The translations under genes and the position numbers were made by a program. 32,779 nt of DNA from Bacteroidales bacterium (GTDB taxonomy: Bacteria > Bacteroidota > Bacteroidia > Bacteroidales > UBA12170): positions 1-32,779 of the forward strand of contig JADGDY010000041.1 in the NCBI GenBank assembly GCA_016744655.1, read 5' to 3'. The notes below the pieces were generated by a model. It was not told where the DNA came from and did no database searches. It was given only the letters and a program-made list of their open reading frames with translations. Every line of letters starts with the position of its first letter. The first letter of the stretch is position 1. Shown here piece by piece: positions 7,440 through 16,265 of the stretch.

Positions 7440-8789
7440 CTATGCCAAAAAGCTTAATAAAATACCAGCTGCTACAGCAGAACCAATTACTCCACTTACG
7501 TTAGGAGCCATAGCATGCATGAGAAGGTGGTTTGTAGGATCGTATTTTAAACCTTCATGTTGTACTACACGAGCACTATCAGGTACAGCACTTACACCAG
7601 CAGCACCAACAAGAGGATTGATTTTTTCACCATCTTTCAAGAATACATTCATGAATTTAGCGAATAAAATACCTCCAGCAGTTGCAATAATAAATGATGC
7701 AGCACCTAATCCGAAAATCATTAAAGATGTTCCTTTTAAGAATACAGTAGCTTGTGTAGAAGCTCCAACTGTTAATCCTAATAGAATAGTAACAATGTCG
7801 ATCATAGGATTACGAGCAGTATCTGCAAGTCTTTTAGTTCTTCCACTTTCTTTTAATAAGTTACCAAAGAATAACATACCCAAAAGAGGTAATGAACTAG
7901 GAGAAATAAAACCTGTTAATAATAGTCCGATGATAGGGAACATAATCTTCTCTAACTTAGGTACAACTCTTGGAGGTTTCATTCTGATCACACGTTCATT
8001 TTTATTTGTCAAAAGACGCATAATTGGAGGTTGAATTACAGGTACTAAAGCCATATAAGAATATGCTGCAATAGCAATTGGTCCAATTAGGTTTAATACA
8101 GTTTCACCATTATATAAGTTAATTCCATTTGCCAATTTCGAAGAAAGGAAAATCGCAGTTGGTCCGTCAGCACCACCAATAATTCCAATCGCTCCAGCTT
8201 CAGGTGGGTTAAACCCAAGGAAAATAGCACCTAAGAAGGTGAGGAAGATACCAATTTGAGCGGCAGCTCCTAATAGCATTAATTTAGGATTAGAGATTAA
8301 CGACGAGAAATCTGTCATAGCTCCAATACCTAAAAAGATAAGAGGAGGGTAGATACCTGCAGTTACCCCATAATAGAGATAATTCATTACACTACCTTCT
8401 TCATAAATACCTAATTTTAAGCCTACGCCTTCCATAAAAGGAATGTTACCTATAAGGATACCAATTCCAATGGGAATTAATAATAATGGCTCATAATCGT
8501 ATTTAATAGCCAGGAAGATGAAAATTAATCCTACAAGAATCATCACTAAGTGACCAGCAGTAACATTGTTGAAACCAGAGTATTCGTAAAACTTCATTAC
8601 TCCACCCATTCCAGACATTCCTGTTACGCTTTCTTCATCGTGACCCATATCGGAACTAACTCCGACACTATTCTCTACTTGAGAAGTTTGCTCCACATCG
8701 GTTGTTTTTTCATACAGTTTAAAACTGCTTGAAACCAATGCAATAATGGCAATTGCTCCTATTACTGTTAATAGTTTTCTTATAGCCAT
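7440..8789 (-). CDS. mmdB: Na+-translocating methylmalonyl-CoA decarboxylase, beta subunit
   Basis: A 449-residue integral membrane protein of the OadB/MmdB/GcdB family, the subunit that decarboxylates carboxybiotin and couples this to Na+ export. Family motifs are clear: GAIGIIGGADGPTAIFLSSKLA with its key Asp, and GVSAVPDSARVVQ near the C-terminus. There are about ten membrane segments from residue ~80 on. The first ~75 residues form an extra N-terminal hydrophobic helix and a Met/Gly/Ser-rich loop (SDMGHDEESVTGMSGMGG) that enterobacterial OadB lacks but Bacteroidota homologues often have. It is last in the operon, two bases after the biotin carrier. The carboxyltransferase in the same operon makes methylmalonyl-CoA the likely substrate. 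Confidence 0.93.
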   Translation of the reverse strand: MAIRKLLTVIGAIAIIALVSSSFKLYEKTTDVEQTSQVENSVGVSSDMGHDEESVTGMSGMGGVMKFYEYSGFNNVTAGHLVMILVGLIFIFLAIKYDYEPLLLIPIGIGILIGNIPFMEGVGLKLGIYEEGSVMNYLYYGVTAGIYPPLIFLGIGAMTDFSSLISNPKLMLLGAAAQIGIFLTFLGAIFLGFNPPEAGAIGIIGGADGPTAIFLSSKLANGINLYNGETVLNLIGPIAIAAYSYMALVPVIQPPIMRLLTNKNERVIRMKPPRVVPKLEKIMFPIIGLLLTGFISPSSLPLLGMLFFGNLLKESGRTKRLADTARNPMIDIVTILLGLTVGASTQATVFLKGTSLMIFGLGAASFIIATAGGILFAKFMNVFLKDGEKINPLVGAAGVSAVPDSARVVQHEGLKYDPTNHLLMHAMAPNVSGVIGSAVAAGILLSFLA

Positions 8790-8791
8790 TT

Positions 8792-9208
8792 TTATTTCAT
8801 TTCAAGTAAAACATGATCTTGAAGTACAGCTTCACCTGGCTGAACTTTGATAGAAGAGATGGTACCATCTTTTTCTGCTAATACTGTATTTTCCATTTTC
8901 ATAGCTTCATAAACTAGTAAAGTATCGCCTTTTTTAACTTGTTGGCCTTCTTTTACCATTATGTTCATGATGTTACCAGGAAGCGGACATTTAACTTTCA
9001 TGACTGCGCCACCGCCTTTTTTCTTAATTGTTTTGTGAGTTGGAACAGCCTGTCTTACCATTGTTGGTGTTTTAGTCTGACTCACTTCTCGGTCAAGTTC
9101 TACTTGGTAGGAAGTACCATTTACTTCGATATCGAAGATATTACCTTCAGTACCTTTAATATCTACTTCGTATTCGTTGCCTCGTATTTTGAATTTATAT
9201 GATTTCAT
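8792..9208 (-). CDS. mmdC: Biotin carboxyl carrier subunit of methylmalonyl-CoA decarboxylase
   Basis: A 138-residue carrier protein. The N-terminal ~45 residues are a small beta domain; residues 45-68 are a Pro/Thr/Lys/Gly-rich mobile linker. Residues 70-138 are a biotinyl domain with the signature EAMKMENTV, where Lys104 should carry biotin. The linker is shorter than the Ala/Pro linkers of many oxaloacetate decarboxylases. It carries the carboxyl group from the MmdA carboxyltransferase site to the MmdB membrane site. It sits 10 bases after the OadG-like gene and 2 bases before mmdB, so translation is probably coupled. Biotin protein ligase must be encoded elsewhere. Confidence 0.93.
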   Translation of the reverse strand: MKSYKFKIRGNEYEVDIKGTEGNIFDIEVNGTSYQVELDREVSQTKTPTMVRQAVPTHKTIKKKGGGAVMKVKCPLPGNIMNIMVKEGQQVKKGDTLLVYEAMKMENTVLAEKDGTISSIKVQPGEAVLQDHVLLEMK

Positions 9209-9218
9209 TGTTCAATTT

Positions 9219-9587
9219 TTAAAATCTTGAATTTAAACCTCCTTGAATGGTGTATATTTTAGAGTTCCATGGAGAATATCTTTTTGACAATTTTTTTGCA
9301 GTAATTTTACCGCTTTCAATGTCATGCTTTTCGTTCATGCAAAGAAATATAGCCATACTAATAGCTGCATTTACTTCTCCTGAATGACCAATTGTACTTT
9401 CTCCAGCGTCTACTTTACCTGCTTTTTTCATTCTTGAGCGGGTATACATATCCAGTAACTTAGGTAATGTAAGATATACTAAGAATAAGAAAATTAGTGC
9501 AGAAAGAACTATAAGGTATCCAATTAATGTAACTGTGATTCCAAAGTCCATGGTACTGTCAAGTAATATTAAATTTAGATGTTCCAT
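9219..9587 (-). CDS. OadG-family small membrane subunit of the decarboxylase
   Basis: A 122-residue protein with one transmembrane helix near the N-terminus (about residues 15-42, GITVTLIGYLIVLSALIFLFLVYL) followed by a basic cytoplasmic part. This is the layout of the gamma/delta subunit (OadG/MmdD), which in the characterised enzymes anchors the carboxyltransferase to the membrane complex and stabilises it. Sequence conservation in this family is weak, so the call depends on the operon position between mmdA and the biotin carrier (11 and 10 bases away). The C-terminal third (KRYSPWNSKIYTIQGGLNSRF) is typical of Bacteroidota versions. Confidence 0.82.
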   Translation of the reverse strand: MEHLNLILLDSTMDFGITVTLIGYLIVLSALIFLFLVYLTLPKLLDMYTRSRMKKAGKVDAGESTIGHSGEVNAAISMAIFLCMNEKHDIESGKITAKKLSKRYSPWNSKIYTIQGGLNSRF

Positions 9588-9598
9588 TTTCTTAGTTT

Positions 9599-11155
9599 TT
9601 ACAAAGGAATATTTCCGTGTTTCTTAGGAGGATTCATATCCTTCTTGTTTGTTAATGTTCTGAAAGCTCTAACAATTCTAAATCTAGTATTTCTAGGCTC
9701 AATAACATCATCAATATAACCGTATTTAGCAGCATTATAAGGATTAGCAAATTGCTCTTTATATTCTTCCTCTTTCTTAGCAGCATGTTTAGCAGCTTCT
9801 TCAGGAGTCATTTTCGACATCTTTCTACCTTCTAACACTTCTACAGCTCCTTTAGGACCCATTACAGCAATTTCAGCAGTTGGCCAAGCATAGTTAACAT
9901 CGCCTCTTAGTTGTTTCGAACTCATTACATCATGTGCTCCACCATAAGACTTACGTAGTGTCACAGTAACTTTAGGTACTGTAGCTTCACCATAGGCAAA
10001 CATTAATTTTGCGCCATGAGTAATGATACCTTCGTGTTCTTGCTTGCTACCAGGTAGGAATCCAGGAACATCAACTAAGGTTAAAATAGGAATATTAAAA
10101 GCATCACAAAATCTCACGAAACGAGCAGCTTTTCTACTAGCGTTGATATCTAAAACACCAGCTAAATAATTAGGTTGGTTAGCAACAACAGCTGTAGGAT
10201 TTCCGTTCAATTTAACAAAACCTGTAATAATGTTTTTAGCGTAATGTCTTTGGAATTCGAAGAACTCATTATTATCTGCTAAACTCCAAATAACATCCTT
10301 CATTTCGTAAGGTTGATTTGGGTTTTCAGGAATGATTTCATTCAATACATCATCAATGCGGTCTAGAGGATCGTTACAAGAAGTTTGAATAGGATCTTCC
10401 ATATTGTTATTTGGAAGATATTCCATCATCTTTCTAATTAACATCAAACCTTCCTCTTCATTTTCTGCTTTGTAATGAGCAACTCCAGATTTTGATGTAT
10501 GAACATCAGCACCGCCTAGGTCGTCAACAGAAATATCTTCACCAGTTACTGTTTTTGTTACTTTAGGACCAGTAACAAACATATAACTTGATTCTTCACT
10601 CATAATTACAACATCAGTAAGAGCTGGAGAATAAACCGCTCCACCTGCACAAGGACCGAAAATTGCACTAATCTGTGGAATTACTCCAGAAGCCATAATG
10701 TTTCTCTGGAAAATTTCAGCATAACCAGCCAAACTGTTTACACCTTCTTGAATACGAGCTCCTCCTGAATCGTTGATACCAATTACTGGAGCACCTACTT
10801 TCATAGCCATGTCCATTACCTTACAAATTTTCTCAGCGAAAGTTTCTGATAAAGAACCTCCAAATACTGTAAAATCTTGTGAGTAAACATAAACTACTCT
10901 GCCGTCAATAGTTCCGTGTCCTGTTACAACACCATCTCCTAGGAAATGTTGCTTGTCCATATCGAAGTTAGTACTACGATGTGTTACAAACATATCAAAC
11001 TCTTCGAAGCTACCTTCATCAAGCAAGATGTCAATTCTTTCACGGGCAGTAAATTTTCCTTTGGCGTGTTGAGAGGCTATTCTTTTCTCTCCTCCACCTA
11101 GGGCTGCTTCTTCCCGTTTTTTGATAAGTAAATCAATTTTATCTTGTATTGCCAT
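9599..11155 (-). CDS. mmdA: Methylmalonyl-CoA decarboxylase carboxyltransferase (alpha) subunit
   Basis: A 518-residue acyl-CoA carboxyltransferase, full length for MmdA/PccB. It has two crotonase-like halves with the Gly-rich carboxybiotin and CoA-binding motifs: [46 protein letters not shown], then [14 protein letters not shown] and [16 protein letters not shown] in the second half. It transfers the carboxyl group of (S)-methylmalonyl-CoA to biotin on the carrier subunit, giving propionyl-CoA. A PccB role (propionyl-CoA carboxylase) is possible from sequence alone. The absence of a biotin carboxylase and the presence of the OadG and MmdB genes argue for the decarboxylase. It lies 28 bases after mce. 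Confidence 0.94.
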   Translation of the reverse strand: MAIQDKIDLLIKKREEAALGGGEKRIASQHAKGKFTARERIDILLDEGSFEEFDMFVTHRSTNFDMDKQHFLGDGVVTGHGTIDGRVVYVYSQDFTVFGGSLSETFAEKICKVMDMAMKVGAPVIGINDSGGARIQEGVNSLAGYAEIFQRNIMASGVIPQISAIFGPCAGGAVYSPALTDVVIMSEESSYMFVTGPKVTKTVTGEDISVDDLGGADVHTSKSGVAHYKAENEEEGLMLIRKMMEYLPNNNMEDPIQTSCNDPLDRIDDVLNEIIPENPNQPYEMKDVIWSLADNNEFFEFQRHYAKNIITGFVKLNGNPTAVVANQPNYLAGVLDINASRKAARFVRFCDAFNIPILTLVDVPGFLPGSKQEHEGIITHGAKLMFAYGEATVPKVTVTLRKSYGGAHDVMSSKQLRGDVNYAWPTAEIAVMGPKGAVEVLEGRKMSKMTPEEAAKHAAKKEEEYKEQFANPYNAAKYGYIDDVIEPRNTRFRIVRAFRTLTNKKDMNPPKKHGNIPL

Positions 11156-11183
11156 TATATATGATTATTACAAATGAATGTTA

Positions 11184-11588
11184 TTATTTTTTACCGCAAA
11201 ACTCAGTAAGTACTCCGCCTGTAGATTTTGGATGTAAGAAACCAATTCTTAATCCTTCAGCTCCGCCACGAGGTTCTTTATCTATTAAACGAACGCCCTT
11301 AGCTTCTGCATCATTCAAAGCAGTAGCAACATCGTCCATTGCAAATGCTAGGTGGTGAATGCCAGGACCTTTTTTATCAACGAATTTAGCAACAGGGCTA
11401 TCTTCAGCAGTTGCTTCTAATAATTCGATTTTAGTTTGGCCTACCATAAAGAATGCTGTTTTTACTTTTTGATCTGTAACTTCCTCTACAGCATAGCATT
11501 CTAATCCTAAAACTTCTTGGTAATATTTAATACTTTCCTCTAGGTTGCTCACCGCAATTCCTATGTGTTCGATGTGGGTTGGTTTCAT
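11184..11588 (-). CDS. mce: Methylmalonyl-CoA epimerase
   Basis: A 134-residue vicinal-oxygen-chelate (glyoxalase fold) protein of typical length. The metal ligands expected for this family are visible: His in THIEHIGIAVSNLEES, His in GPGIHHLAFAMDD, and Glu in the C-terminal GGVLTEFCGKK. The enzyme interconverts (R)- and (S)-methylmalonyl-CoA and so links methylmalonyl-CoA mutase to the decarboxylase encoded just downstream. It is the first gene of the five-gene operon and has a clear -7 box at 11627-11634. The mutase genes are not in this window. Confidence 0.94.
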   Translation of the reverse strand: MKPTHIEHIGIAVSNLEESIKYYQEVLGLECYAVEEVTDQKVKTAFFMVGQTKIELLEATAEDSPVAKFVDKKGPGIHHLAFAMDDVATALNDAEAKGVRLIDKEPRGGAEGLRIGFLHPKSTGGVLTEFCGKK

Positions 11589-11626
11589 ATATTGAAATTT
11601 AATTTTATTACTATTATATAATCATG

Positions 11627-11634
11627 CAAAAGTA
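11627..11634 (-). promoter_or_regulatory. Candidate -7 box of the mce-mmd operon
   Basis: The minus strand reads TACTTTTG, an exact TAnnTTTG, with a TTTT about 20 bases upstream as a weak -33 element. The leader to the mce ATG is roughly 35-40 bases. Confidence 0.6.
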
Positions 11635-11652
11635 TTCGTTTAGCTGTTAACT

Positions 11653-11695
11653 AAAAAACAATAAAAGCAAAAAATATCATCGTATTTTTTGCTTT
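11653..11695 (-). terminator. Probable terminator for the small membrane protein gene
   Basis: A perfect 12-base inverted repeat, AAAGCAAAAAAT / ATTTTTTGCTTT (11664-11675 and 11684-11695), has an 8-base loop. On the minus strand it is followed by a T-rich tract. The stem is AT-rich, so efficiency is uncertain. It also sits directly upstream of the mce promoter and insulates that operon. Confidence 0.6.
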
Positions 11696-11863
11696 GGACT
11701 TAAGTTTTTATATGCGAGAAAGTCTTTGAAATAGAGGTTGATACAAAATTAATTTGAACAAGTTTTAAATAAAATTAGCTCAGATTAGATTTTGTTAAAT
11801 TAAATGAAGCATATTTATTTATGCTTGCATAATAATTGGAAGGTGAAAATGGTCGTATTCTCA

Positions 11864-12061
11864 TTATTTAGAAGAGAGCTTTCTTTTGTTTTCATCTTTA
11901 GGTTTTGCCGTAAGGATGATAACTACTCCAATGGCTGGAGTTAAAAAAACACTCATAAGAAACACGCCCCAAAAACCAAGTTTTGTATTTTTTCCTATCA
12001 ATCCAAAAACAATGGCTAGCATGAGATAAGTTGACCAAAAATATATACTATAATTCTCCAT
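11864..12061 (-). CDS. Small two-helix membrane protein, unknown function
   Basis: A 65-residue protein with two hydrophobic segments (about 5-22 and 28-52, the second containing FWGVFLMSVFLTPAIGVVIIL) joined by a short GKNTKLG turn, and a charged C-terminal tail (AKPKDENKRKLSSK) that by the positive-inside rule should be cytoplasmic. Similar short two-helix proteins are common in Bacteroidota but I know of no function. A possible terminator follows at 11653-11695. It lies divergently from thiL. Confidence 0.6.
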   Translation of the reverse strand: MENYSIYFWSTYLMLAIVFGLIGKNTKLGFWGVFLMSVFLTPAIGVVIILTAKPKDENKRKLSSK

Positions 12062-12193
12062 AAAGATAATGTTTAGGCTAAAATAATAAAAATTTGAATG
12101 CCCCCAACAACTATTGATTCTATATGTCTAGACTTCTCCCTGAAAATAGTGTATATGGCTGCTTTGTGCCTTTTTTGTATGCTATTCATTTTG

Positions 12194-12201
12194 TACTTTT
12201 G
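12194..12201 (+). promoter_or_regulatory. Candidate -7 box for thiL
   Basis: TACTTTTG, an exact TAnnTTTG, 18 bases before the ATG of thiL, giving a very short leader. A T-run about 19 bases upstream is a weak -33 match. It likely drives thiL and possibly the genes after it. Confidence 0.6.
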
Positions 12202-12219
12202 CAAAAAAAATAAAATAGT

Positions 12220-13272
12220 ATGTTCGAAGAGAGAAAGAAGAGAACCGAAATATCGGAATTGGGTGAGTTTAGGTTGATTGAGATTTTGACAAAGAATTTT
12301 GACATTAAACAAGAGAGCACACTAACTGGAATTGGTGACGATGCCGCGATTCTGGGTTTTAAAGAAGATGAAAAAGTATTGGTTTCTACTGATTTATTGG
12401 TAGAGGGCATTCATTTTCATTTGTCTTATGTTCCTCTTAAACACTTGGGTTATAAAGCTGCAATTGTAAACTTTTCGGATATGGCTGCTATGAATGCTCT
12501 TCCTACACAAGTTACTGTTGGACTTGCACTTAGTAATCGCTTTTCATTAGAAGCTGTTCAAGAATTATACGAAGGAATTAAGCTGGCTTGCGATAAATAT
12601 AATGTGGATTTAGTTGGTGGCGATACCACTAGTAGCACTACTGGCTTAGTCATTTCTATCACTGTTATAGGGAAAGCTAAAGAGGAGCGTATTGTTAAAA
12701 GATCTGGAGCCAAAGAAAAAGATTTATTGGTTACAACAGGAGATTTAGGAGCAGCTTACGCTGGTTTGTTATTGTTGGAACGAGAAAGAAAAGTGTTTGA
12801 GAAAACTCCGGAAATTCAACCTGAGTTTTCTGGTTTCGAATATGTGTTAGAACGCCAATTAAAACCCGAAGCTAGAGTTGATATAGTTAAAAAATTAGAA
12901 GAGTTGGACGTGATTCCAACTTCAATGATTGATATCAGTGACGGTTTAGGTTCTGAAATACTCCACCTATGTAAGGAATCAAAAGTAGGTTGCCACCTTT
13001 ACGAAGATAAAATTCCTTTGGATGTTCAAACGCATCAGGTTTCTGAAGATTTTGGGATTCATCCAGCAACATTGGCATTAAATGGCGGTGAAGATTATCA
13101 GCTTTTATTTACTATTTCTCAAGATGATTACGCTAAATTGAAAGAAGATCCGTCATTTATCGTTATTGGTCATATGATGGATGAAGGTACCGGTGCGCAG
13201 ATGATTACGGAAATAGATAAGGCGATTCCAATTAGAGCGCAAGGATGGGATGGTTTAAAAGGAGACAAATAG
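12220..13272 (+). CDS. thiL: Thiamine-monophosphate kinase
   Basis: A 350-residue ATP-dependent kinase that phosphorylates thiamine monophosphate to the active cofactor, thiamine pyrophosphate. The PurM/AIR-synthase fold is recognisable by the Mg/ATP-binding loop GIGDDAAILGF near 40, DLLVEGIHF near 65, VNFSDMAAMNALP near 85-95, VDLVGGDTT near 125, and MIDISDGLGSEI near 236. The length is normal. No other thiamine genes are nearby, which is common for thiL. One product's beneficiary is close: DXS, encoded at 18889-20787, is a thiamine pyrophosphate enzyme. It is followed by uvrC after 96 bases. Confidence 0.95.
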   Translation: MFEERKKRTEISELGEFRLIEILTKNFDIKQESTLTGIGDDAAILGFKEDEKVLVSTDLLVEGIHFHLSYVPLKHLGYKAAIVNFSDMAAMNALPTQVTVGLALSNRFSLEAVQELYEGIKLACDKYNVDLVGGDTTSSTTGLVISITVIGKAKEERIVKRSGAKEKDLLVTTGDLGAAYAGLLLLERERKVFEKTPEIQPEFSGFEYVLERQLKPEARVDIVKKLEELDVIPTSMIDISDGLGSEILHLCKESKVGCHLYEDKIPLDVQTHQVSEDFGIHPATLALNGGEDYQLLFTISQDDYAKLKEDPSFIVIGHMMDEGTGAQMITEIDKAIPIRAQGWDGLKGDK

Positions 13273-13368
13273 TAACTGCAAGAAAACTCTGTTAACTTCG
13301 TTATCAAAGCTTTCTTACAACCACTAAAAAATGATATTTTACTTGTCAGAACTAAATAGGTTTTCTCT

Positions 13369-15174
13369 ATGAATGAAGCTCATGAAGCCATAAAAAAGCA
13401 AATCAAAACATTACCCCATCAACCTGGGGTTTATCAGTATTTTGATAAGGATGAGCAGATTATTTATGTGGGAAAGGCTAAGAATCTTAAGAATAGAGTA
13501 TCTTCTTATTTTACAGGAATACAAAATCACAGCGGAAAACTAAAAGTCTTAGTTAAGAAGATTGTGAGTCTGAAATTTATTGTGGTAGAAACCGAACTGG
13601 ATGCTCTTTTATTGGAGAATAATCTGATAAAAAAATACCAGCCTCGCTATAATATCCTCCTCAAGGATGATAAGACCTATCCTTGGATTTGTATAAAGAA
13701 TGAGGCTTTTCCACGCGTGTTTTCTACCCGACAGAAATATAATGACGATTCCAAATATTTTGGGCCTTATGCATCTGGCAAGATGATGAAAACTATTTTG
13801 GAACTCATTCGTCAACTTTATCCCATTCGAACTTGTAGTCATCATCTTTCTCAAAAAAATATTGATGCAGGCAAGTTTAAAGTTTGCCTCGATTTTCATA
13901 TCGGAAATTGTCTAGGTCCTTGTGTTGGAAAGCAAAGCCTAGAAGATTATGATGATAGTATCAAAGAAATTGCAAGAATTTTAAAAGGAAATATTGCCAG
14001 CTTAATTCAAGAGTTGAAACAGAAAATGATGACCTATGCCGAAGAAATGCAATTTGAAAAAGCACAATTGGTTAAGGAACGATTAGAAGTTTTAACCAAC
14101 TATAGAAGTAAATCTATGGTGGTGAACCCCAACATGAAAAATGTGGATGTCTTTTCATTTATTGATGATGATGAGGCAGCTTATATAAATTTCTTAAAGG
14201 TGATTGATGGTGCAATTGTACAAACTCATACTCTCGAATTAAAGAAAAAATTAGAGGAGGGTCCAGTTCAGCTTCTTGAAATGGGAATTGCCGAAATTCG
14301 ACAAACTTATGGTTTAGAAGCTGAGGAAATGTTATTACCTTTTGAAATAGGATTGGAGTTTAAAGGCATTAGTATTTCTATTCCTAAAATTGGAGATAAA
14401 AAGCATCTGTTGGAGTTGAGTGAGCGAAATGCCAAGTATTATCAATTGGACAAGAAAAAGAAGAAAGATCTGATAGATCCAGAGCGTCATGTAAAGAGAA
14501 TTCTCGATAAAATGAAAGAAGAATTACGCATGAATGAGCTTCCTCGCCATATTGAGTGTTTCGATAATTCTAATTTTCAAGGAGATTATCCAGTAGCTGC
14601 CATGGTGATGTTCAAAAACACCAAACCTTATAAAAAAGGATATCGTCACTATAATATAAAGACTGTTGTAGGCCCTGACGATTATGCTTCTATGGCTGAA
14701 GTGATATATAGAAGGTATAAGAGATTGCAAGATGAGAATGCCGAAATGCCACAATTAATAGTGGTGGATGGTGGGAAAGGGCAATTGAGTGCTGCTGTTA
14801 CTAGTCTTGATAGATTAGGCTTGCGTGGAAAAATCACTATTGTCGGAATTGCTAAAAGATTAGAAGAAATATATTTCCCGGGTGATTCGTTACCACTATA
14901 TATTGACAAGAAATCTGAGACTTTGAAAATCATTCAACATACAAGAGACGAAGCTCACAGATTTGGAATCACTCACCACAGAAGTAAAAGAGATAAAGGA
15001 ACCTTGAAAACATCTTTAACTGAGATTAAGGGAATTGGTCCTCAAACAGCTGAATTGCTTTTGACAAAATTTAAATCAGTGAAGAAGATAAAAGAACAAG
15101 ACCTGAAAACTCTGGAAAAAGAAATAGGCTTATCAAAAGCTCAATTATTGATAGAATACTTTAAAACACATTAA
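13369..15174 (+). CDS. uvrC: UvrABC excinuclease subunit C
   Basis: A 601-residue nucleotide-excision-repair endonuclease that makes the 3' and 5' incisions around a lesion held by UvrB. Order of domains: GIY-YIG nuclease at about 15-95 (GVYQYFDKDEQIIYVGKAKN); a Cys cluster around 155-185 (RTC..., CLDFHIGNCLGPC) that fits the iron-sulfur site reported for UvrC; a UVR/UvrB-binding helix pair near 205-245 (EEMQFEKAQLVKERLEVL); an RNase H-like domain with IECFDNSNFQG and VVDGGKGQL; and a helix-hairpin-helix at the C-terminus (LTEIKGIGPQTAELLL). Complete and of usual length. The next gene's ATG follows its TAA without a gap. Confidence 0.97.
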   Translation: MNEAHEAIKKQIKTLPHQPGVYQYFDKDEQIIYVGKAKNLKNRVSSYFTGIQNHSGKLKVLVKKIVSLKFIVVETELDALLLENNLIKKYQPRYNILLKDDKTYPWICIKNEAFPRVFSTRQKYNDDSKYFGPYASGKMMKTILELIRQLYPIRTCSHHLSQKNIDAGKFKVCLDFHIGNCLGPCVGKQSLEDYDDSIKEIARILKGNIASLIQELKQKMMTYAEEMQFEKAQLVKERLEVLTNYRSKSMVVNPNMKNVDVFSFIDDDEAAYINFLKVIDGAIVQTHTLELKKKLEEGPVQLLEMGIAEIRQTYGLEAEEMLLPFEIGLEFKGISISIPKIGDKKHLLELSERNAKYYQLDKKKKKDLIDPERHVKRILDKMKEELRMNELPRHIECFDNSNFQGDYPVAAMVMFKNTKPYKKGYRHYNIKTVVGPDDYASMAEVIYRRYKRLQDENAEMPQLIVVDGGKGQLSAAVTSLDRLGLRGKITIVGIAKRLEEIYFPGDSLPLYIDKKSETLKIIQHTRDEAHRFGITHHRSKRDKGTLKTSLTEIKGIGPQTAELLLTKFKSVKKIKEQDLKTLEKEIGLSKAQLLIEYFKTH

Positions 15175-16116
15175 ATGAAAGTCTTATTTATAGATACTAC
15201 CCACGAAATCCTTCCTCAAAAATTAGAGGAAATGGGTTTTCAATGCGATTATTTTGCAGATTATAAATACCAAGATTATTTGAATAGCATTGATAAGTAT
15301 GATGGTGTGGTAATCAGGAGTAAAATAAAGATGGACAAACCTATTCTGGAGAAAGCCAAAAAGCTCAAATTTATCGGTAGAGTAGGAGCAGGAATGGAGA
15401 ATATAGATGTGAAATTTGCAGAATCATTAGGGATAGCTTGTTTGAATTCTCCTGAAGGAAATCGAGACGCTGTTGCTGAGCATGCATTGGGAATGATTCT
15501 AGCTTTAAGAAACCATCTAGTAAGAGTGAATAAGGAAGTAAGAAATGGAATCTGGATTAGAGAGGAAAACCGCGGCTTCGAATTGAAAGGAAAAACCTTA
15601 GCTATCATCGGTTATGGATTTATGGGCAAAGCTTTTGCTCAACGACTTCAGGGTTTCGAAATGAAAGTAATTGCCTACGATAAATACAAAACTGGCTTTT
15701 CTGACGAATATGTTCAGGAAGTAGAATTAGAGGAGGTTTTTAAACAAGCTGATATCATTAGTTATCACGTGCCTTTAACTACCGAAACTCGTTATATGTT
15801 TAATGCTGAGTTTATTTCTCAAATGACTCGTCCGTTCTATCTTATCAATACAGCTCGTGGACCTGTAGTACAAACTGAAGCATTGATGAATGGTATTGAA
15901 GCTGGACAAGTTTTAGGAGCCGCTTTAGACGTTTTGGAATACGAAGGGGTATCTTTCGAAAAGCTGAAAGAAGAAGATTTACCAGAGAGTTTCCAAAGAT
16001 TAGTATCCTCTGATCAAGTATTATTGAGCCCACATATTGCTGGCTGGACTGTGGAGTCTAATGTTAAATTATCATCCTTTATTGTAGAGAAAATAGCTGC
16101 ATTAAATTTAATCTAG
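15175..16116 (+). CDS. D-2-hydroxyacid dehydrogenase, phosphoglycerate dehydrogenase type
   Basis: A 313-residue NAD-dependent dehydrogenase. The Rossmann motif IIGYGFMGKAFA (about 144-155) binds NAD. Catalytic residues of the family are in place: Arg228 in NTARGPVV, a Glu at about 257 in LDVLEYEG, and His287 in SPHIAGWT. The N-terminal substrate part has GRVGAGMENID. It lacks the C-terminal ACT regulatory domain of long SerA proteins, so it is the short type. Oxidation of 3-phosphoglycerate for serine synthesis is plausible, but related enzymes use lactate or other 2-hydroxyacids, and no serC or serB neighbour is present to decide. It starts directly at the uvrC stop, so it is translationally coupled to uvrC. 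Confidence 0.85.
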   Translation: MKVLFIDTTHEILPQKLEEMGFQCDYFADYKYQDYLNSIDKYDGVVIRSKIKMDKPILEKAKKLKFIGRVGAGMENIDVKFAESLGIACLNSPEGNRDAVAEHALGMILALRNHLVRVNKEVRNGIWIREENRGFELKGKTLAIIGYGFMGKAFAQRLQGFEMKVIAYDKYKTGFSDEYVQEVELEEVFKQADIISYHVPLTTETRYMFNAEFISQMTRPFYLINTARGPVVQTEALMNGIEAGQVLGAALDVLEYEGVSFEKLKEEDLPESFQRLVSSDQVLLSPHIAGWTVESNVKLSSFIVEKIAALNLI

Positions 16117-16200
16117 TTTTGCTTTTTCTCTAGTAAGCACTAGTTTCCTTATATTGATTGTACTGATTTTAAATAGCTGTTGAGCTCATCTTTTCTATCC

Positions 16201-16230
16201 TTGCTTATATCGTCAAAAAACCTATTTTTG
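16201..16230 (+). promoter_or_regulatory. Promoter of the C69 peptidase gene
   Basis: TTG (16201-16203), a 19-base spacer and TATTTTTG (16223-16230) fit the Bacteroidota consensus exactly. The leader to the ATG at 16266 is about 30 bases. This promoter rules out in-frame starts upstream of that ATG. Confidence 0.8.
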
Positions 16231-16265
16231 TGCTTCGTCAATTATATATTTTAAATACAATACTT

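Noticed and set aside
7519-8034. 171-codon plus-strand frame inside mmdB
   Set aside because: Antisense shadow of a conserved membrane protein; no recognisable residues of its own.
12073-12410. Minus-strand open frames across the thiL start
   Set aside because: They overlap thiL coding sequence and its promoter, and their residues show no family pattern; antisense shadows.
16228-16265. N-terminal extension of the C69 peptidase before 16266
   Set aside because: It overlaps an exact promoter -7 box and precedes a normal signal peptide that starts at the ATG at 16266.
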